This document shows positions 5,554-6,091 of a stretch of 6,091 nt of DNA, in pieces; positions within the stretch are counted from its first letter, which is position 1, and each line of letters begins with the position of its first letter. The position numbers were made by a program, and so were the translations under genes. This DNA comes from Oligoflexia bacterium. Its GTDB lineage: Bacteria > Myxococcota_A > UBA796 > UBA2385. The notes below the pieces were generated by a model. The model was not told where the DNA came from. It saw nothing but the letters and a program-made list of their open reading frames with translations, and did not search any database. Location: contig JAADHA010000591.1 in assembly GCA_013152105.1 (NCBI GenBank), positions 1 to 6,091 on the forward strand. Direction: 5' to 3'.

Positions 5554-5570
5554 ATTTGTACCTCATGAGG
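5554..5570 (-). promoter_or_regulatory. Possible -10 (TACAAAT) with adjoining palindrome upstream of the tad-like genes
   Basis: In the 132-bp gap 5520-5651, the minus strand has TACAAAT (5560-5554), preceded directly by the perfect 10-bp palindrome CCTCATGAGG (5570-5561). A start about 30 nt before ATG 5519 would be suitable, but no clear -35 is visible. The palindrome could be an operator half-site pair or chance. The remainder of the gap is AT-richer than its surroundings (TTTTGGGGAATTATC), consistent with a regulatory spacer. Confidence 0.2.
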
Positions 5571-5651
5571 ACCCGCGAAAGCGTCACGAATCGTTGATAA
5601 TTCCCCAAAATCAGGGTCATGTTTTGTCTCGTCAGATCGCGACAGGATCGA

Positions 5652-6091
5652 TCAGCGAGGCGGCTCGGTAAAGTCCAGATCCAGCGTCTTGTAGCTGGAC
5701 CTCAAGTCGTCCAGCACGATCGCCGTCTCCGCGCTGTTCAGGTCACCAGAGGCGACCGCCGCGGCGACCGCATCCGCGGGAGGCACCAGGCTCTGCGCGT
5801 CCTTGTCCTGATCCTCAGCCCCGCGCCGCAAGCGCCGGATCATGTGATCGAAGTAGCTGGCCAACAGTTCTCGCTGCGTCTCCATGCTGCCAGAGCCCAC
5901 CTGGGCGGAAGCGTCCTGAGTCACGGCCCCATCGCCATCATCCACCACAAAGGGCTCTGTGAAGCGCAGGCCATACTGGCCGTACTGCTCACGCAGGTGG
6001 TCCACCACCGTCGCACTGGCGGCGCTGCGCGGGTCTCCGGTGGCGACAGCGGCGGCCACCTGGCTGGGAGTGGGAAGGACGTCCTTCGGGT
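5652..6091 (-). CDS. Unrecognised protein with a duplicated ~44-residue motif, C-terminal part, partial
   Basis: The frame is open to the right edge, so this is the C-terminal 145 or so residues of a longer protein; the GTG at 6059 is internal to the repeat and unlikely to be the start. No family is recognised. Two copies of one motif are visible: LPTPSQVAAAVATGDPRSAA...LREQYGQYGLRFTEPF and VPPADAVAAAVASGDLNSAE...LRSSYKTLDLDFTEPP, about 22 of 44 positions identical by eye. They are joined by a 53-residue linker that includes DDGDGAVTQDASAQ and a probably helical, charged segment, RELLASYFDHMIRRLRRGAE. Each motif looks like two short helices ending in a strand with FTEP. It lies 132 bp upstream of the TadG-like gene on the same strand, so it may belong to the same locus, but the gap and possible promoter leave this open. 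No membrane segment is seen in the visible part. Confidence 0.75.
   Translation of the reverse strand, partial: PKDVLPTPSQVAAAVATGDPRSAASATVVDHLREQYGQYGLRFTEPFVVDDGDGAVTQDASAQVGSGSMETQRELLASYFDHMIRRLRRGAEDQDKDAQSLVPPADAVAAAVASGDLNSAETAIVLDDLRSSYKTLDLDFTEPPR
5658..5789 (-). repeat. Protein repeat copy 2 (VAAAVASGD...FTEP)
   Basis: Second copy of the duplicated motif of the unrecognised protein, ending two codons before the stop. It keeps VAAAVA-x-GD, SA, LR-x-x-Y, L and FTEP in common with copy 1. Confidence 0.75.
5949..6080 (-). repeat. Protein repeat copy 1 (VAAAVATGD...FTEP)
   Basis: First visible copy of the duplicated motif, starting at VLPTPSQ and ending FTEPF. It aligns with copy 2 without gaps over 44 residues. 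More copies may lie beyond the window edge. Confidence 0.75.

Noticed and set aside
5622..5650. Hairpin TGTCTCG-TCAGAT-CGCGACA after the last gene on the right as a terminator
   Set aside because: The stem has an internal mismatch and is followed by AAAA rather than a T-run in the direction of transcription.

Overview
The window reads as chromosomal DNA from a GC-rich Gram-negative bacterium. The mix of a Tad-type pilus accessory locus, small CBS-only proteins and a biotin-dependent acyl-CoA carboxylase would fit a deltaproteobacterial or Myxococcota-like genome. That placement is inference: no rRNA or marker gene is present. Nothing marks a prophage, insertion sequence, CRISPR array, tRNA or rRNA.

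Layout. Positions 1-1865 (minus strand) hold a two-gene acyl-CoA carboxylase unit: a full-length carboxyltransferase (beta) subunit (270-1865), followed by the N-terminus of the biotin carboxylase (alpha) subunit (1-273, running off the left edge). The two overlap by a TTGA stop/start. A 96-bp divergent spacer separates them from a plus-strand two-CBS-domain protein (1962-2381). That gene converges on a second two-CBS-domain protein on the minus strand (2414-2896), with a hairpin between them.

Positions 3034-5519 (minus strand) form a compact three-gene block of Tad (Flp) pilus accessory genes: a TadG-like membrane-anchored secreted protein (3877-5519), then two TadE-like pseudopilins (3435-3854 and 3034-3438) joined by an ATGA overlap. 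The TadG-like gene is the most unusual item here. It carries several Asp/Glu/Ser/His-rich low-complexity inserts, tandem DNA repeats and a homoserine tract. As given it is also broken by a frameshift near 4490-4503: the conserved C-terminal half continues in a different frame from the N-terminal half. The last 440 bp (5652-6091, minus strand) encode the C-terminus of an unrecognised protein built around two copies of a ~44-residue repeat.

How the genes fit together. The carboxylase subunits together would biotinylate-and-carboxylate an acyl-CoA (methylcrotonyl/geranyl-type by family resemblance; substrate not determinable here). The CBS proteins are probable nucleotide-sensing regulatory modules with no visible partner. 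TadG-like plus two TadE-like proteins would act at the cell envelope with a Tad secretion/pilus machine encoded elsewhere; the ATPase, secretin and major pilin genes are not in this window.
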